From Thozetella sp. PMI_491 (taxonomy: Eukaryota > Ascomycota > Sordariomycetes > Chaetosphaeriales > Chaetosphaeriaceae), in assembly GCA_021432635.1 (NCBI GenBank), contig MU270016.1:1608-65607 (forward strand): a stretch of DNA of 64,000 nt, given 5' to 3'. Below, in pieces: positions 20,567 to 31,341 of the stretch (the stretch's first letter is position 1; every line of letters starts with the position of its first letter). A program made the position numbers and the translations under genes. The notes under the pieces are model-generated. The model saw only the letters and a list, made by a program, of their open reading frames with translations, searched no databases and had not been told where the DNA came from.

Positions 20567-22728
20567 TTATCTGAAGACCATAGGAGACGAGACCCCGGCC
20601 GCCATAGCACTTCGCCATGCGGACTCGTCCAGACGAGGGTGTGGTATTGCATCCGGCCACGCCAGCTTATTTAAGACGGCTTTCGCGTCCTCCCACTTAG
20701 TTACGCCTGTCACCGCAGCCCATAATCGTAGTCGAGCTGCGAACCAGTTCCGTAACTCTTGGAACTCTCCGGGAGGGAACCCCTCGTCCAAGCGAGAGCC
20801 CGCTTGCATCTTTAAGGCTTCCATTCCGACAAGACCGCAGAATAGTTCCCAGAACCACATCTCGCGATTGGTCTTTCCCGCTATCATGTCGGCCTCGGCA
20901 TGGTAGAGGCCCCTTTTCATCGCGAGTAGTTTTCGCCGCTGCATACGGACCTCCATCTTGTCGCCTGTTAATGGCCTGACCCCGATGATTCGATGATAGT
21001 AAAGACTGCTTGCGATCAGCAGCGGAAGGACCGAGGTGGTCCCCATTTTGCCGCTGAGGGGGTTGGGTTTGTTTTTTTCGAGGTGTTCGGGGTTCCCGAA
21101 CCAGGTTAATAAATCCGTGACGCCGTTCATGATACGGAACAATGCATCCTGCTTGGTAAGGTCGAGCTGTTGAATAGACAGTCTTGCCGAACCAGGCTGC
21201 GGGGCGCTGGTACTGGCTCTCCAGCCCCTGAGCCAGCTCGTGAGGAACTTGCCGAGGAAAATAAAGGCAGACGGGTCCATCTCACGAGGGCCCATAAAAG
21301 AGGCAGACTTGTTCATAAAATATGGGACGAGACCCAGCGCCTGTAGCCGCATGTCTTGCTTTTCGGGAATATTTCCGCGAATTTTGTGGACAGGCCAGAG
21401 GCGGAATTGTTCGGGATGTAACTCGGAGGAATAAGCGAATATACCTGAAAGAAATAGCTCCGAACTGTAATTGCATCATGGTCAGCAATGCTACAGTCTT
21501 TAAGGGTGGTCCAAGACAAGATAGGTCTCGGCTGGGGTAAGGGAAGTCGGCTAGGGCAAGGGCTTGCTTGCAAGGTGCTGAGTTTGGATAACTCACACAA
21601 TAGCACATCGTTCTAAGTAGTCCATATCTGCATGCTCCCAGTCTTCGCCATCATATCGGGCAGAGATCCGAGCGTCTGCAATATCTAAAAGCGTCAAAAT
21701 GCCATCAAGATGTGCCTTGGCGGCATCGAAGTTGCCAGCACGTGTCTATCAGGGCGAGGATGGACACGTCAGCAGGCATACGGGGTGTTCAGGGAAGCCG
21801 GGAGCAAGAAATGTCACCTCATTGATGCAAATAGAACTAATGTACGGCACGAGCCGCATCAGCGACTTCTTGGTGCCATCGAACCTGCTCAGCAGCCCAT
21901 TCAGCTCGCGTGCAACTTCTGCCATATGGAACCGGAAGGTTGCCTGGTAGCCGTGCAGGCCGCCTGCCTTTGTAGCATAGTGCGTGGCGGCAGTGAGTAG
22001 CACGCTGCGGAAGAGCAAGGGATCCTCTGCAGTGAGGGTTACGCTGTGTGTCGGGGTGGGGTGAGCAAGCTGGCATATAGAGATAGCTGTACCTCAGTTG
22101 GGTTGGGTATGGCTCACCAGTTGATAGTCACGTTAGGCGGCAAGGCCGGGGCGAGAGACTGAAATATTTGAAGAACTAGTGGCTCTAGGAATTAGCTGTC
22201 GGTATGTACACGCTCGACAGAGTAGGAGGGAGAGCGGAGATCCAGAATAGGAACGGGAGGCGAAGAACAAGGGGGAGGAGTGGCAGTAGAGATAACATAC
22301 AGTGCCGCATCAACTCGCCAGATCTATAGGGCATTGACACAGGCATGCTGTCGAAAGGGTCGGTGGCGCCTAGCAGGGCAGCAGGAGTACTGTGGTGCCA
22401 AGGAGCTTGGACCCCAGCCAAGTTCCTTTCATGGCCTTTACGGACCGTGAAGGAGAGATAGACACATTCGTCTCCGCTTTTGACACAATTCAAACTGGAA
22501 CGCCAGGGGCGCGTTGGGTTAGGATCATACGCAAAGCGGCACACGGAACCGCGGGTGCCGGCATGGAGCTACAGCAGATCCAGGCACTCACCATGACGGA
22601 TAGCCCTCGTCACACCGGGTATGTCGCCGCTTGCAGAGCGCACATCCAGTCCTACTTCGGTTGTGCGTCTTGCGCTGCCGAGTGGAGTCGGCGCCATCTC
22701 GGGACCTCCCGGTGCTGCTGGCCCCCAT
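20567..22728 (-). CDS. Zn2Cys6 transcription factor
   Basis: Nuclear DNA-binding regulator of 509 residues. Six exons fit: 22728-22592, 22494-22297, 22043-21818, 21745-21597, 21490-21445 and 21340-20567. The zinc cluster is completed across intron 1: CALCKRRHTRC then DEGYPSC, LNC and VKSGDEC, an exact C-x2-C-x6-C-x6-C-x2-C-x6-C pattern near residues 26-53, preceded by the basic RTG. The rest is the helical fungal regulator body (MPYRSGELMRHC, DPLLFRSVLLTAATHYA, LHGYQATFRFHMAEV), typical of regulators that sense small molecules. The intron-2 donor (GTTATC) is weak and the acceptor of exon 5 was chosen among alternatives because it alone keeps phase. No linker coiled coil is obvious. The target is unknown; the dehydrogenase and deacetylase are the nearest metabolic genes. 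Confidence 0.82.
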
Positions 22729-23863
22729 CCTCGCGCTTGATACGCGAATGCGGTAGCAAGGGACAGGGAAGAGTGCGGTTGGGGTAAGCACGGCAATTGC
22801 CTGACCGCTTCGGGGGGGTGACGGTGACACGACTCGTCAACGCCGGGTGGCAACTAATCAAGCCGGAAAAGCCGACGAAACACGGTGTGTCCGCCTTATT
22901 ATAAGATGGGGGGAGCTGGAAGATCGGTAGGGTGGGGAGGGCCGATGGAGTTGCGCTGACTCCCGGGGGGAGGTTTCTCACTAAAAATACTAACCAGGCT
23001 CGAGAACGTCCTATATTTTAGCCCGCAGTCATGTAAATACTGTCTACCCCTGGTCGTTTGACGAACAACAGCACCGAAACCCTTGCCGAGAAAGGTCCTA
23101 GCTACCGAGAGTAAACCGTCTCCGGCTGTCCTTGCACGGCTTAGAGTGGACCCGTCTGTGTAAACCCATGTCGCTTCCATGCTCTCCTAGAAGAACCCTA
23201 AGCCCAGGAAGGAAATCTAGACGGAAGGCCTTAACCCATGTTCCTTTGATTGGGCACGAGCCAGCGGAGGGTCTAACCAGGTCCAGCTTCGCCCTTGGTG
23301 CGCTTTAGCGCTAATTGAGCTCAGTCTTTAGGTCCGTGGTGGATTGCACGAGCAGTCGCTGCCCAGTAAGAGGCATATACAGGCGAAGTGTTCATCTATA
23401 CAGGCTCCCTAATAGGAGGATGAGCTATATATACATACAGTAGTATAACTAATTAATACATTTCAAGTGTGTCACTAGCTAAACCGGGCCTTCAGGGTTT
23501 ATAGGTGTATAATACTTTTTAGAGCGGCAACTGCTGACCTGCGCAATGCTACAAACACGGCAAGGCGAGAAGATTGGTAGACCGAGGAGGGCAGATCGCC
23601 AGGAGAAGATATAGTTCTAGTTGAGAGAGATAGGAGCTATAGCATTATACAAGTAGATATGTACCCAGCGAACGACTTTTCGTAAGTTATACCGCTACAT
23701 GAGGTGGGTATCGAATAACACAGTAAATGACGACTGGCTAAAGAAGAACGACATATTCACGAGAATCACTTATGGCACCCAGTAAATTCCATTTTTGGGA
23801 GTATCCGTTCTTCCAAGAGGCTATGCAACCACTAAACACTATCTCGCCTATAGCAAAACTGAA
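22729..23863. other. Intergenic, AT-rich in part
   Basis: Upstream of the Zn2Cys6 regulator. The part at about 23400-23480 is AT-rich with TATATATACATACA words. A minus-strand frame at 22899-23180 begins with VYTDGSTLSRAR, reminiscent of an RNase H motif, but the rest does not match and I do not call it. Confidence 0.4.
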
Positions 23864-25816
23864 CTAGTCCGGCCCAAATCCTAGCAAAGGCTCGTTTGGG
23901 CACGCCTCGAACAGCTCGCTATTTTCGGAGAGAATCTCCTTCCACTCTGGCATGGACTCGTCAACTAGTCGAAAATGAACCGGCCTCTCTGGGGATCGAG
24001 TGGCCATGACGTTTTGTGTGCCCCGGCCGCCATATGCAAAATCGCCAAAGGCAACAACCTGCAGCGAGGGCACTCCCCGCGGCCCAAATACCCATTCGAG
24101 AAAGCGGAGGAACCCTATTCGGAGCATGTTAAGTGGGTATTTGATAGAGCCTGAATCTATCTCATCTATGGGGCGTCCACTCAGTGACGAGAGAGGCGGA
24201 CCATCGCGGCCGGATGAAGTTTCTAGAATCCCCCACGAGCCGGTATGTCCTATATCAGAACGTGACTGGCGTATGTGGAGCACTTTTAACGAAGTTCTGG
24301 GCGTAAAAATGCATAAAAGAGTTTTCTGACGAGGGTGGTAAGTTAATCCGAGGTCATGGCTGGGATCTTGGTACTGACCAAGTAGTTTGGGAAACACGCG
24401 AGCCCAATGCTCTCTAGATTGAGACCCCAAAGGGGGTTGTCCTCGTCGTAGAAATAATCCTCTATACCTTCGATTCCAATTCCGAGATCTGGCTGATCCA
24501 TTTCTTGTTCGAAATGAATAGATTGTGAGTCCATATTCATCGCTCTCTGGTGGTACATGAATTGCTTCAGAGTGGCCTGATGCCGGCGGACTGATTCCCA
24601 TAGATGCAAGGTGTCATCATCCGACGCTGGCTGGCAGATAAAAATGTGTTCGAGCCCTTGGAAAGCATCGAGAAAGTCCCGTAGGATACGATCGCCAGTC
24701 TCGGACATGTCAGGCGCATCTTGTATCTCGAACCTCCTCAGGCGTATGGGACAATCCAGCTTTAAGATGGCTGAAATGAACGTGTCCCAGTCGAGGCACT
24801 GGCGAAGAGTCAGCGATTTGAGGGCGCCCAAGTCCACAGCGCGAGCCATTGCCGCTCCAAGAGGCACCTGTGACAGGGACAAGGCTCGGAGATTTGGGAA
24901 CAGGGGTGGAGAAGGAGCCGGCTTGAGACGAAGCATTTTCGCAGTAAAGTAGCTCTTTTCCCCGTCCGACTCGTATCTCTCGTCTTCATCATCACTGACA
25001 TCGCCCCAGTAGTCTCGCATATCCGACCAGGATATGAAGTCCAACTCGAGTTTTTGCAATTTTGTGGCGTTTTTTCGAATGGCATCTGCTAGCGTCCCTA
25101 GGTGCTGGGTACTAGGGGCTCTCCAGCGCAGGCTTTGAAGTTGACGGAACGCCGAGAGGTTGATCTTGGATTGAGGGTCGTCGTGATTCTCACAGCCTAT
25201 GTCGGTGGTTAGGCTGAGAGTTTGCAGCGATTTCTGGCTACGAGAGAGCACACCGTGGCTCCCTATGAGCTCAGACGTGAGACAGGTCCCCAAATCCCAG
25301 CTGTGTGCTGGAGTTAGCAGCCTGGGATGCAATGGCCGGACAAAGGGTATAGTACCTGAAGCTGTGCAGTTGACCGTCGTCAAGTTGCTCAAGCAAGGAC
25401 TTCGCTCTCTCAACTAGGCGGTCGAAATACGATAAAGAGCCTTCCTCTTCATTGTCTCGACCGCCCTCTCCGCCAGAGTTCTCGGCCTCGCACCAATCCT
25501 CAGAGTAGCCGTGAGGGCATCGAAGGGAACCCCAGATCAAAAAAGTAGTGGAAAAGTGTAGCTGCGTTGCAAGCCGGAGGCATGCTTGTGGCGGCTCCAC
25601 TGCTGTGATTCGGTGTGGAGTGATAGTGATAGACTTCCAAAGCGCCTTCGAAGCAACCTGATACCCGTACTTTGAGACTAGGGAAAATGACTTCAGATCG
25701 TTCTTCGCTAGCTGCTCGAGAAAGGATTAGGTCCTGGTCTTGTTGGGTTCAGCTAGCATTTCACAGACCTTGTCAGCAACAATGTGCACAATTTCCGGTG
25801 GCAGTTTTGTAAACAT
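23864..25816 (-). CDS. F-box protein with leucine-rich-like body
   Basis: Predicted substrate adaptor of an SCF ubiquitin ligase. Exons 25816-25769, 25714-25356, 25300-24379 and 24325-23864 encode 596 residues. The F-box is split by intron 1: MFTKLPPEIVHIVADK joins QLAKNDLKSFSLVSKYGY, matching the fungal consensus LPPEI..I...L...DL..LSLVSK. The body has irregular leucine-rich segments (LQSLRWRAP, LQKLELDF, LRALSLSQVPLG, LKSLTLRQCLDW, LEHIFICQP) of the kind that forms a solenoid for substrate binding. An acidic stretch DVSDDEDERYESDGE lies near residue 265. Three introns of 45-60 bp have standard ends; the intron-1 donor is GTCTGT. Such F-box proteins are numerous and variable in filamentous fungi, and the substrate cannot be told from sequence. 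Confidence 0.83.
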
Positions 25817-26201
25817 TTCGCTTAGTGCAGTTGCTATTGTTCCCTTGTACCTGGCGAAGAAGAAACGTTGAACATGAGATTGAGCGAGGAAGATTTCTGG
25901 GCTGTTCTCATGATATTGTGGGGCGGGGGCTCTCCAGCTGAAAGATCCCAGACATCAAAGAGCTATGGTTGTTGGAAGATAGTCTACCCCGCTCTCAACG
26001 AGGAGCAAGGATTGGACAGCCGCACAGCAGCCAAGACTCAAGTAAAGAGCGAGCTGGGTGCGTTGGTTAGCTCGGCACATGTTCCCTCGCAGGGTGGGCA
26101 AGTAAAAAAGGAGTTGATGTTATTAGGAAGTAGAGCAGCAAAGAGAACAAAAAGATTACTATCAGAAGAGATACAAACTACCCAACCTGCACTATATCTG
26201 T
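25817..26201. other. Intergenic, promoter of the F-box gene
   Basis: The stretch lies between two genes on the minus strand and includes the 3' flank of the secreted protein. A plus-strand frame at 25868-26212 has no ATG of its own at the given start region that leads to a known motif. Nothing else is seen. Confidence 0.4.
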
Positions 26202-27254
26202 CTAGATGCTAGATGACCATAGAGTACAGAAAACAAAAGCTGTTATTGCAACCCAAACATCCGTAGTGACTCTAACACCGTCGCTAGAGGGTGGCGTTGA
26301 GTCGGCGCTGGTAGGACCTGGAGGGAGTACCTTCGTTCCGTTTGGCGCCACGCTTCCGTCAGTCGCATTGGTCGCTCTGGGGCAAGAGAGAACGCCATAA
26401 TTGCCTGCCATGCCATGATTCGAATCGGGCAGGAATCGGAGTAGTAGTGGCCAGGCAATCCCTCCCACCAGATTGTACGATGTTGAGTTTCGTGCAGCAT
26501 TGGGATGGTTGTCGTAGTTCCATGCCACTTCCCAAGACGAACCATTTCGAAACACCCGGTTATTAAGCGCAGGCACAGTTAGTGTGGGTTGGCATTCCCA
26601 CCACTCCATTGCGGCCGCGTCATTAGCACACGCAGGTATACGGGCAAAATCTGGGCATTCGCATCCAGATAGGCTCCGGTGAGAGTTAATCGTTGGCCGC
26701 TGGAGAGCCTCAATGCACTGGGAACTTAGAATGCTGGAGCACGTTCCGTCATCGGAGAATAGTGGCGCGAGGGATCTGGAGAGTGGGGGGTTATAGCGGT
26801 AATCCCATCGGATCAGGCATAAAGCCCAGTCATCGCTGACTTTTAATACTGAAGAACTATTGAGGAACGAATCTGGTGTCTTCAGCATAACTCTTGACAC
26901 CGTCGTAAAATTGGTGTTCGAGATGCCAAGTGTGCTGTTGTCCCAGTCGAATGGAACATCAGTTCTTACGGAGACTTCCCAGGACCATCCATCAACGAAA
27001 CGTCCCGGCGGCGAATGAGTCTGATCATATGGTTCCGTAATATCGAGGCCAGCAATTGGAAACTTCCCAGTTGCATTGGGGTGTGATAGTAATTCTTCTA
27101 CTATACTGTATTCTGTCGCGCTAATCGTGTCAGCGTCGCCTGGATAAAATGGCTGAGGAGAGTCGATATATCGGATCCCGGCCGCGTCGCCTAGTGACAC
27201 CCGCACGGAGATGAGTCCAAGAAGGAGAGTAAGAGTGTTCCGAAGAGAATGCAT
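26202..27254 (-). CDS. Secreted, probably GPI-anchored glycoprotein of unknown function
   Basis: Single-exon gene of 350 residues. A signal peptide (MHSLRNTLTLLLGLISVRVSLG) is followed by a globular region with about ten N-glycosylation sequons (for example NATG, NSTL, NFTT, NSSS, NGSS, NSTS, NATD). Six to eight cysteines are clustered between residues 170 and 220 (DDGTC, SSQC, GCEC, PAC, WEC). A Pro/Ser/Thr-rich linker near residues 305-330 precedes a hydrophobic tail VWVAITAFVFCTLWSSSI, which fits a GPI-attachment signal, although a short C-terminal membrane anchor is also possible. I do not recognise the domain. The protein would sit at the plasma membrane or cell wall. Its start codon is 615 bp from the divergent ankyrin pseudogene. 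Confidence 0.78.
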   Translation of the reverse strand: MHSLRNTLTLLLGLISVRVSLGDAAGIRYIDSPQPFYPGDADTISATEYSIVEELLSHPNATGKFPIAGLDITEPYDQTHSPPGRFVDGWSWEVSVRTDVPFDWDNSTLGISNTNFTTVSRVMLKTPDSFLNSSSVLKVSDDWALCLIRWDYRYNPPLSRSLAPLFSDDGTCSSILSSQCIEALQRPTINSHRSLSGCECPDFARIPACANDAAAMEWWECQPTLTVPALNNRVFRNGSSWEVAWNYDNHPNAARNSTSYNLVGGIAWPLLLRFLPDSNHGMAGNYGVLSCPRATNATDGSVAPNGTKVLPPGPTSADSTPPSSDGVRVTTDVWVAITAFVFCTLWSSSI

Positions 27255-27869
27255 GCTGCGGTGCCATACGGCGGTGGCGATGAGGAGCTACAGGGTGCTG
27301 GGAGCAGTTGCCTCAGACAATTTCGCGCAGACGGCGCCGCGGACTAGAGGCCAGATGTGTTGTGTGAGGGGTCAAAAAAACATGCACATGTGAAAACAGA
27401 CGTGCTAGCAGAGAACGATGGCCGCGCGAAGACCTCGAGATTTATTTCTCTCCAGCGTGCAATACTGCTAGAGGGCCAGGCCGTGGCCAGGGTGCTAACA
27501 GCTCTGGCAACTTGGTTAGGCGTGGACCAACAGCGTTAACTGCGCCAGCCTGCTAGGACTTCCAATCCAATGGAAAGGAAATGCCAAGCGTGGCTGGCGG
27601 AGTGTTGGTTGTTGGTAGCCCAGGCATCTTAAAATGGCAGCAACATATATTCACACCGACCCAACGGCCTGATAATGATTGCCAACACGATGTTTCAGCC
27701 TGATGGTGCGCATCTTGACGGCTTTACCAGCATCATGGCCACCAACCAACACGCGGAATTTATCGCCCCACTTGCGCAAACCCCCCGATCAAGCAACGTC
27801 GGGATCTTTCCCAGATAACTCCTCTCTTCTTGCAACTCAATTGTCAACATCTGACCTGTCATTGCTACC
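27255..27869. other. Divergent promoter region
   Basis: The stretch separates the secreted glycoprotein (-) from the decayed ankyrin gene (+). Short frames have no recognisable motif. Nothing else is seen. Confidence 0.45.
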
Positions 27870-29148
27870 ATGTCCCTCTCGGCCCTTCCAGGAGAACTCC
27901 TCCGTTTGATTCTTCTCGCTGCAGTCAAAATACGCAGCGTCAAGCGCGCGACCCGTCTGCGCGATGTCAGAAAGCTATGGAGCGTCGCTGTGCTCGAGGC
28001 AATATACGCTTCGGGAATTCTCGATGACGAGAAGGTTACGAGCCCTATGATGTGGCACTACGTTGCTTGTAGAGCGCTATGTCCACTTAGAAGGATGTCT
28101 CGTCCACTCCGCATCATCCGGGAGGTAGCGGAGCGCCTTGCGGCTCACCGTAGCCCGTATGGTATCTGCACCGAACAGGCGGTTCGAGACTGCGTCTTTG
28201 AAATATGCAGTGCGCCTCCAGATGGCCTCAACAGGCTCGCTTGGAGTGGTGAGCCGGATACACTGATCCAGAGTATTGACGAGGAAGATGACGATTTCAA
28301 ACGAGCATTCATGGCTGCAGCGGTTTAGACAAACGACGAAGAACTAGTTCGAATCCTTCTACCGTCCTTTAAAACCCGCCTATATCTCCTCTGTCGGAAT
28401 GGAATCCAACAGAAGCCTGTTTAAGAACCCCCAAGCACAGTGTCAAGTATGTGGTTACCTATGAAGAGATATTAATTTACGTGCAAGAGGAGGCAATACT
28501 GCTCTAGTTGAGCTAGCGCTCAACCCAGACCCAAATATCCCGACTCGTACTTGGTTGACAGTTTATTGCAAACATCAGCTGTGGATGTATTCCAAAAGCT
28601 TCTTTCCTTGGCTCTAGACTTTCTCCAGGACGAAATACGATACGCGCCGAATCGTTACAGTGAGCACTTTCTTCCGAAGCTGATAGCGAAGGCAGCGAGA
28701 GCGGGAAATGTGGCGCTGATAGATTACCTCTTCCAGTTTGGTGCGACGATGACAGTCTAGTCTCTCAGGATTTCAAACCTGAGAGATTAGCAGCAAGACA
28801 CCGCCAAAAGAATGCCTAGTGTGCTTACTCAAGAAAGGCTGCCCTCTAGACCAATACTCGCTTCAACGGGCCGTTCGCTACAGAAACGAGCAGTTAGTAC
28901 AATTCGTACTAGATGACCTCGATCAGCAGTGCTAGGCTTCCCATTCGTTGCTCATTGCCGCCAAGAAAGAGAACGAAGAAGTAACGAAAATGTTGATGTC
29001 TCTTAGAACAGATCATGTTGACGCCGAGGCCAGGGACCAAACGTCGCAAGCGATGGCGTTGGCGTCCTACGAGGACAGTCCTAAACCGGCCAGCCCTAAA
29101 AGATACAGCCCCAAAAGGTTGTTACAGCCCAGAAAAGTCCAGCCCTGA
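27870..29148 (+). pseudogene. Decayed ankyrin-repeat gene
   Basis: The first frame, from the ATG at 27870, is intact for 152 residues (MSLSALPGELLRLILLAAV at the start, an F-box-like or leader helix) and ends at a TAG at 28326-28328. Coding-like sequence continues in the same frame (TNDEELVRILLPSFKTRL) and then in other frames, with ankyrin-type stretches: NTALVELALNPD near 28490, GNVALIDYLFQFGA near 28710, CLLKKGCPLDQYSLQRAVRY near 28820 and LLIAAKKENEEVTKMLM near 28950. At least three in-frame stops and two frame changes separate them. Two stops read TAG where CAG would restore the reading, which fits C-to-T change at CpA as in repeat-induced point mutation. The end, rich in CAGCCC/AAAAG words, is degenerate. 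It is probably not translated as a whole. Confidence 0.72.
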
Positions 29149-29877
29149 AGCGACCAACCCGGAAAGAATCCGCCCAGCATAAACCTTTCTAGGATACTCG
29201 CAATTCGAATAGTAATCCAAGGCGAAGAAGCTTGGTTCGAGTGTTTGTCCCCTGCCAGAAGACTATTAAGGGCTGGCTAGAGACTGAATAATTTTATCAA
29301 TCAAGCCAGCGTCTCCTTCTCAAAAGGTTAGGGTACGCATATTTCTTGTGGTATTTAGCTAATTCTACTGGATCGAATCAAAACCGGTTCTTTCTACCAA
29401 GCCTAACAATAGGCATTATAACGCCTCGGGTATATACCTAGGGCCTTCGCGGACCCGATTGGGGAAGGTTTGGCGCAGGCTCGCTCTCGTATTCATCTTG
29501 TGATCTTCCCCTCCCTTGTCTGGGCGACCTGCGGTTCGGACCCATAAAAGCTCCGCGCTTCGTGGTTCCCATTCACTCAAATTCGTGCTGCGCCACAGAA
29601 CAGCGTTCTGCCTATCCTGCCTAAGGTATGCTGTGGCACGTCGGGTTTTAGGCCGACTCCTGCATCGCCTCTTGGCGTCCTCCGAATTCACGCGACTTCG
29701 ACAGTGCATAGCATATTAGTATTAAATGATCCAACTCTCCTACGCGACGTTCCGATCGACGGGTTTATCGCCACGGTTTACAGTTCTCCGTTTCGCTACC
29801 TGAAGAGCCTTGTTGGTATGACAAACCGATCCAAACTGTCAAATGATACGGCCCTCAGCCTCGCGAACGCATCCAGA
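29149..29877. other. Intergenic, no gene recognised
   Basis: This stretch lies between the ankyrin relic and the cysteine-rich gene. The frame that runs into the next gene is open from 29704, but residues before 29878 lack any feature, and the signal peptide starts at 29878. A GC-rich patch at 29440-29700 has overlapping open frames on both strands without motifs. Confidence 0.4.
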
Positions 29878-31341
29878 ATGATGTCCCTCATCCTTTTTGG
29901 TGCTCTCCTAGGGGTGAAAATAGTCGAGGCGATGCCTGCTGACTACGGCAATGAAGCAAAAATAACACTCTTCGAGCCTGCCACAGTCGCGAAAGCCTCT
30001 CGTCTCAGTCCTCTTGACTGCGCTCCTGGGAAGCCATCTGTCGAGATCAGATTGCCCATAGATCACTGCCTATGGGGAGACTACTTCCTAGTCAACAACT
30101 ATATGATCACGTAGTATCCGATCTGCCCAAGTGGCAAGCCCGCAATCGCTTCGTTCTATGAAACCACTAGCTGCACGGGGAACCCTACCTTCCGCTCGGA
30201 TGATGCAGATATAGCGGGGGTCGGAGATTTAGTAGACAGATGTCTATTTGGATCGTCTCCAAGGCAGTGGTCTATGGTGTTCCGGTGCTCGCGTGGAGAT
30301 TCACAAACCATCTCAAGAGGAGATTTCAAGCAAGGGATTCCTCCGTCCTACGCGCCATCGAAACGCAATGCACCATCCCCATCGGACGGCGTTGTCACCT
30401 CATTCTTTTCCTACGACTGCAGTATCAGCAGACCGAAGCCACCCATTTTCCTCGAGTCCGATGTCTGCCTTACACTCGAACCGGGCCACAGCATCTACAT
30501 AGCCCAACCTGTCGTCTGTGGTAATAACCGGGTTGCGCGCGCATCTGTGCATGAAGATACAGAATGTGCTACCTGGAGCGGGTTTCTAGGCAGTGATGTC
30601 TACTCGGATCAATATTATGCTTCCATCGACAAGAAATGCCACTCGACGAGTGCTCGCAGCATATCGTTTTCCTGCGGAGGCCAGCAGACCAAATTTGAGG
30701 ACCTTCCTCCATACGTACACAAGAACGTCACTCCACTAGTTCTCCTCGAGCCAGCACCAAAGCCCGAACCTGAGCCTGAACCCGAGCCCGAGCCCGAGCC
30801 AACGCCAGAGCCTCAGCCTGAGCCTGAGCCTCAGGACCCGCCAACAGGGCGCGGCGCCGAAATGATCGGTTACGGCAAGAACAGATGCGCCAACGGCCCC
30901 ATCGTGGAAGCACTAGTGAAATTCGATACATGTATCCTGTCCAGCCAGTATAACAGCATCCGCATTAAGACCCCGGCCGTCTGCAGCAACGGCAGTCAAG
31001 CTCTCATAGCTACCTACTCTCGCCCCGGATGCCGGGATAAAGACATGACTGCTTTAAAGCCAGTCTCGGGTGCCTCTCTCCGTGGCTGCACTCCTGCTGA
31101 AGACATCAATAGCCTTGTCTTCTGGTGCCGGGGCTTGCCCGAACCCCAGACAGGCTACGGACGGCGCCCTAGTGCTTTGATGATAGTGCTCTTGGTTATT
31201 CCTTTAATTATTGCGGTATTGGTGGCAGTTGCAATTTTGAGCTTTATTATAAAAGGGGAAATTGTCATACAGCCTGCCATCGCATTGCTGCAAAAAATTA
31301 GGACTGTATTTCGGAAAGATGAAGGTGGCATTCGGCTGTAA
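29878..31341 (+). CDS. Membrane protein with three six-cysteine modules, interrupted by one in-frame stop
   Basis: The frame from 29878 to 31341 is 487 codons plus stop. A signal peptide (MMSLILFGALLGVKIVEA) opens it. Three copies of an unrecognised module follow: cysteines at residues 48-137, 181-266 and 337-417, each with six cysteines. Spacing is close between copies: C1-C2 15, 15, 14; C2-C3 18, 16, 16; C3-C4 15, 15, 15; C4-C5 22, 23, 18; C5-C6 14, 11, 12 residues. Shared features are P-x-(V/I)-C before the third cysteine and an aromatic or Ser-rich strand (SMVFRC, SISFSC, SLVFWC) before the sixth. A Pro-Glu repeat separates modules 2 and 3. One transmembrane helix (about residues 430-455) and a short basic tail end the protein, so it is a type I surface protein. 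Codon 79 (30112-30114) is TAG inside module 1; CAG would fit. The gene is otherwise intact, so it is either newly broken or affected by a base error. Confidence 0.72.
30748..30834 (+). repeat. Pro-Glu dipeptide repeat tract
   Basis: GAGCCC/GAACCT-type codons encode alternating Pro and Glu (EPEPEPEPEP with a few Thr, Gln, Lys and Ala). It forms an extended, negatively charged spacer between cysteine modules 2 and 3 of the surface protein, where repeat-number change between strains would be expected. Confidence 0.85.

Noticed and set aside
22899-23180. Minus-strand frame with VYTDGST, like the start of an RNase H domain of a LINE
   Set aside because: Only the first dozen residues resemble it; no further catalytic aspartates or glutamate in the expected places, no reverse transcriptase nearby and no terminal features.
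28341-28357. tRNA B-box-like word GTTCGAATCC
   Set aside because: No A box or cloverleaf upstream; the bases belong to the ankyrin reading ELVRILLP.
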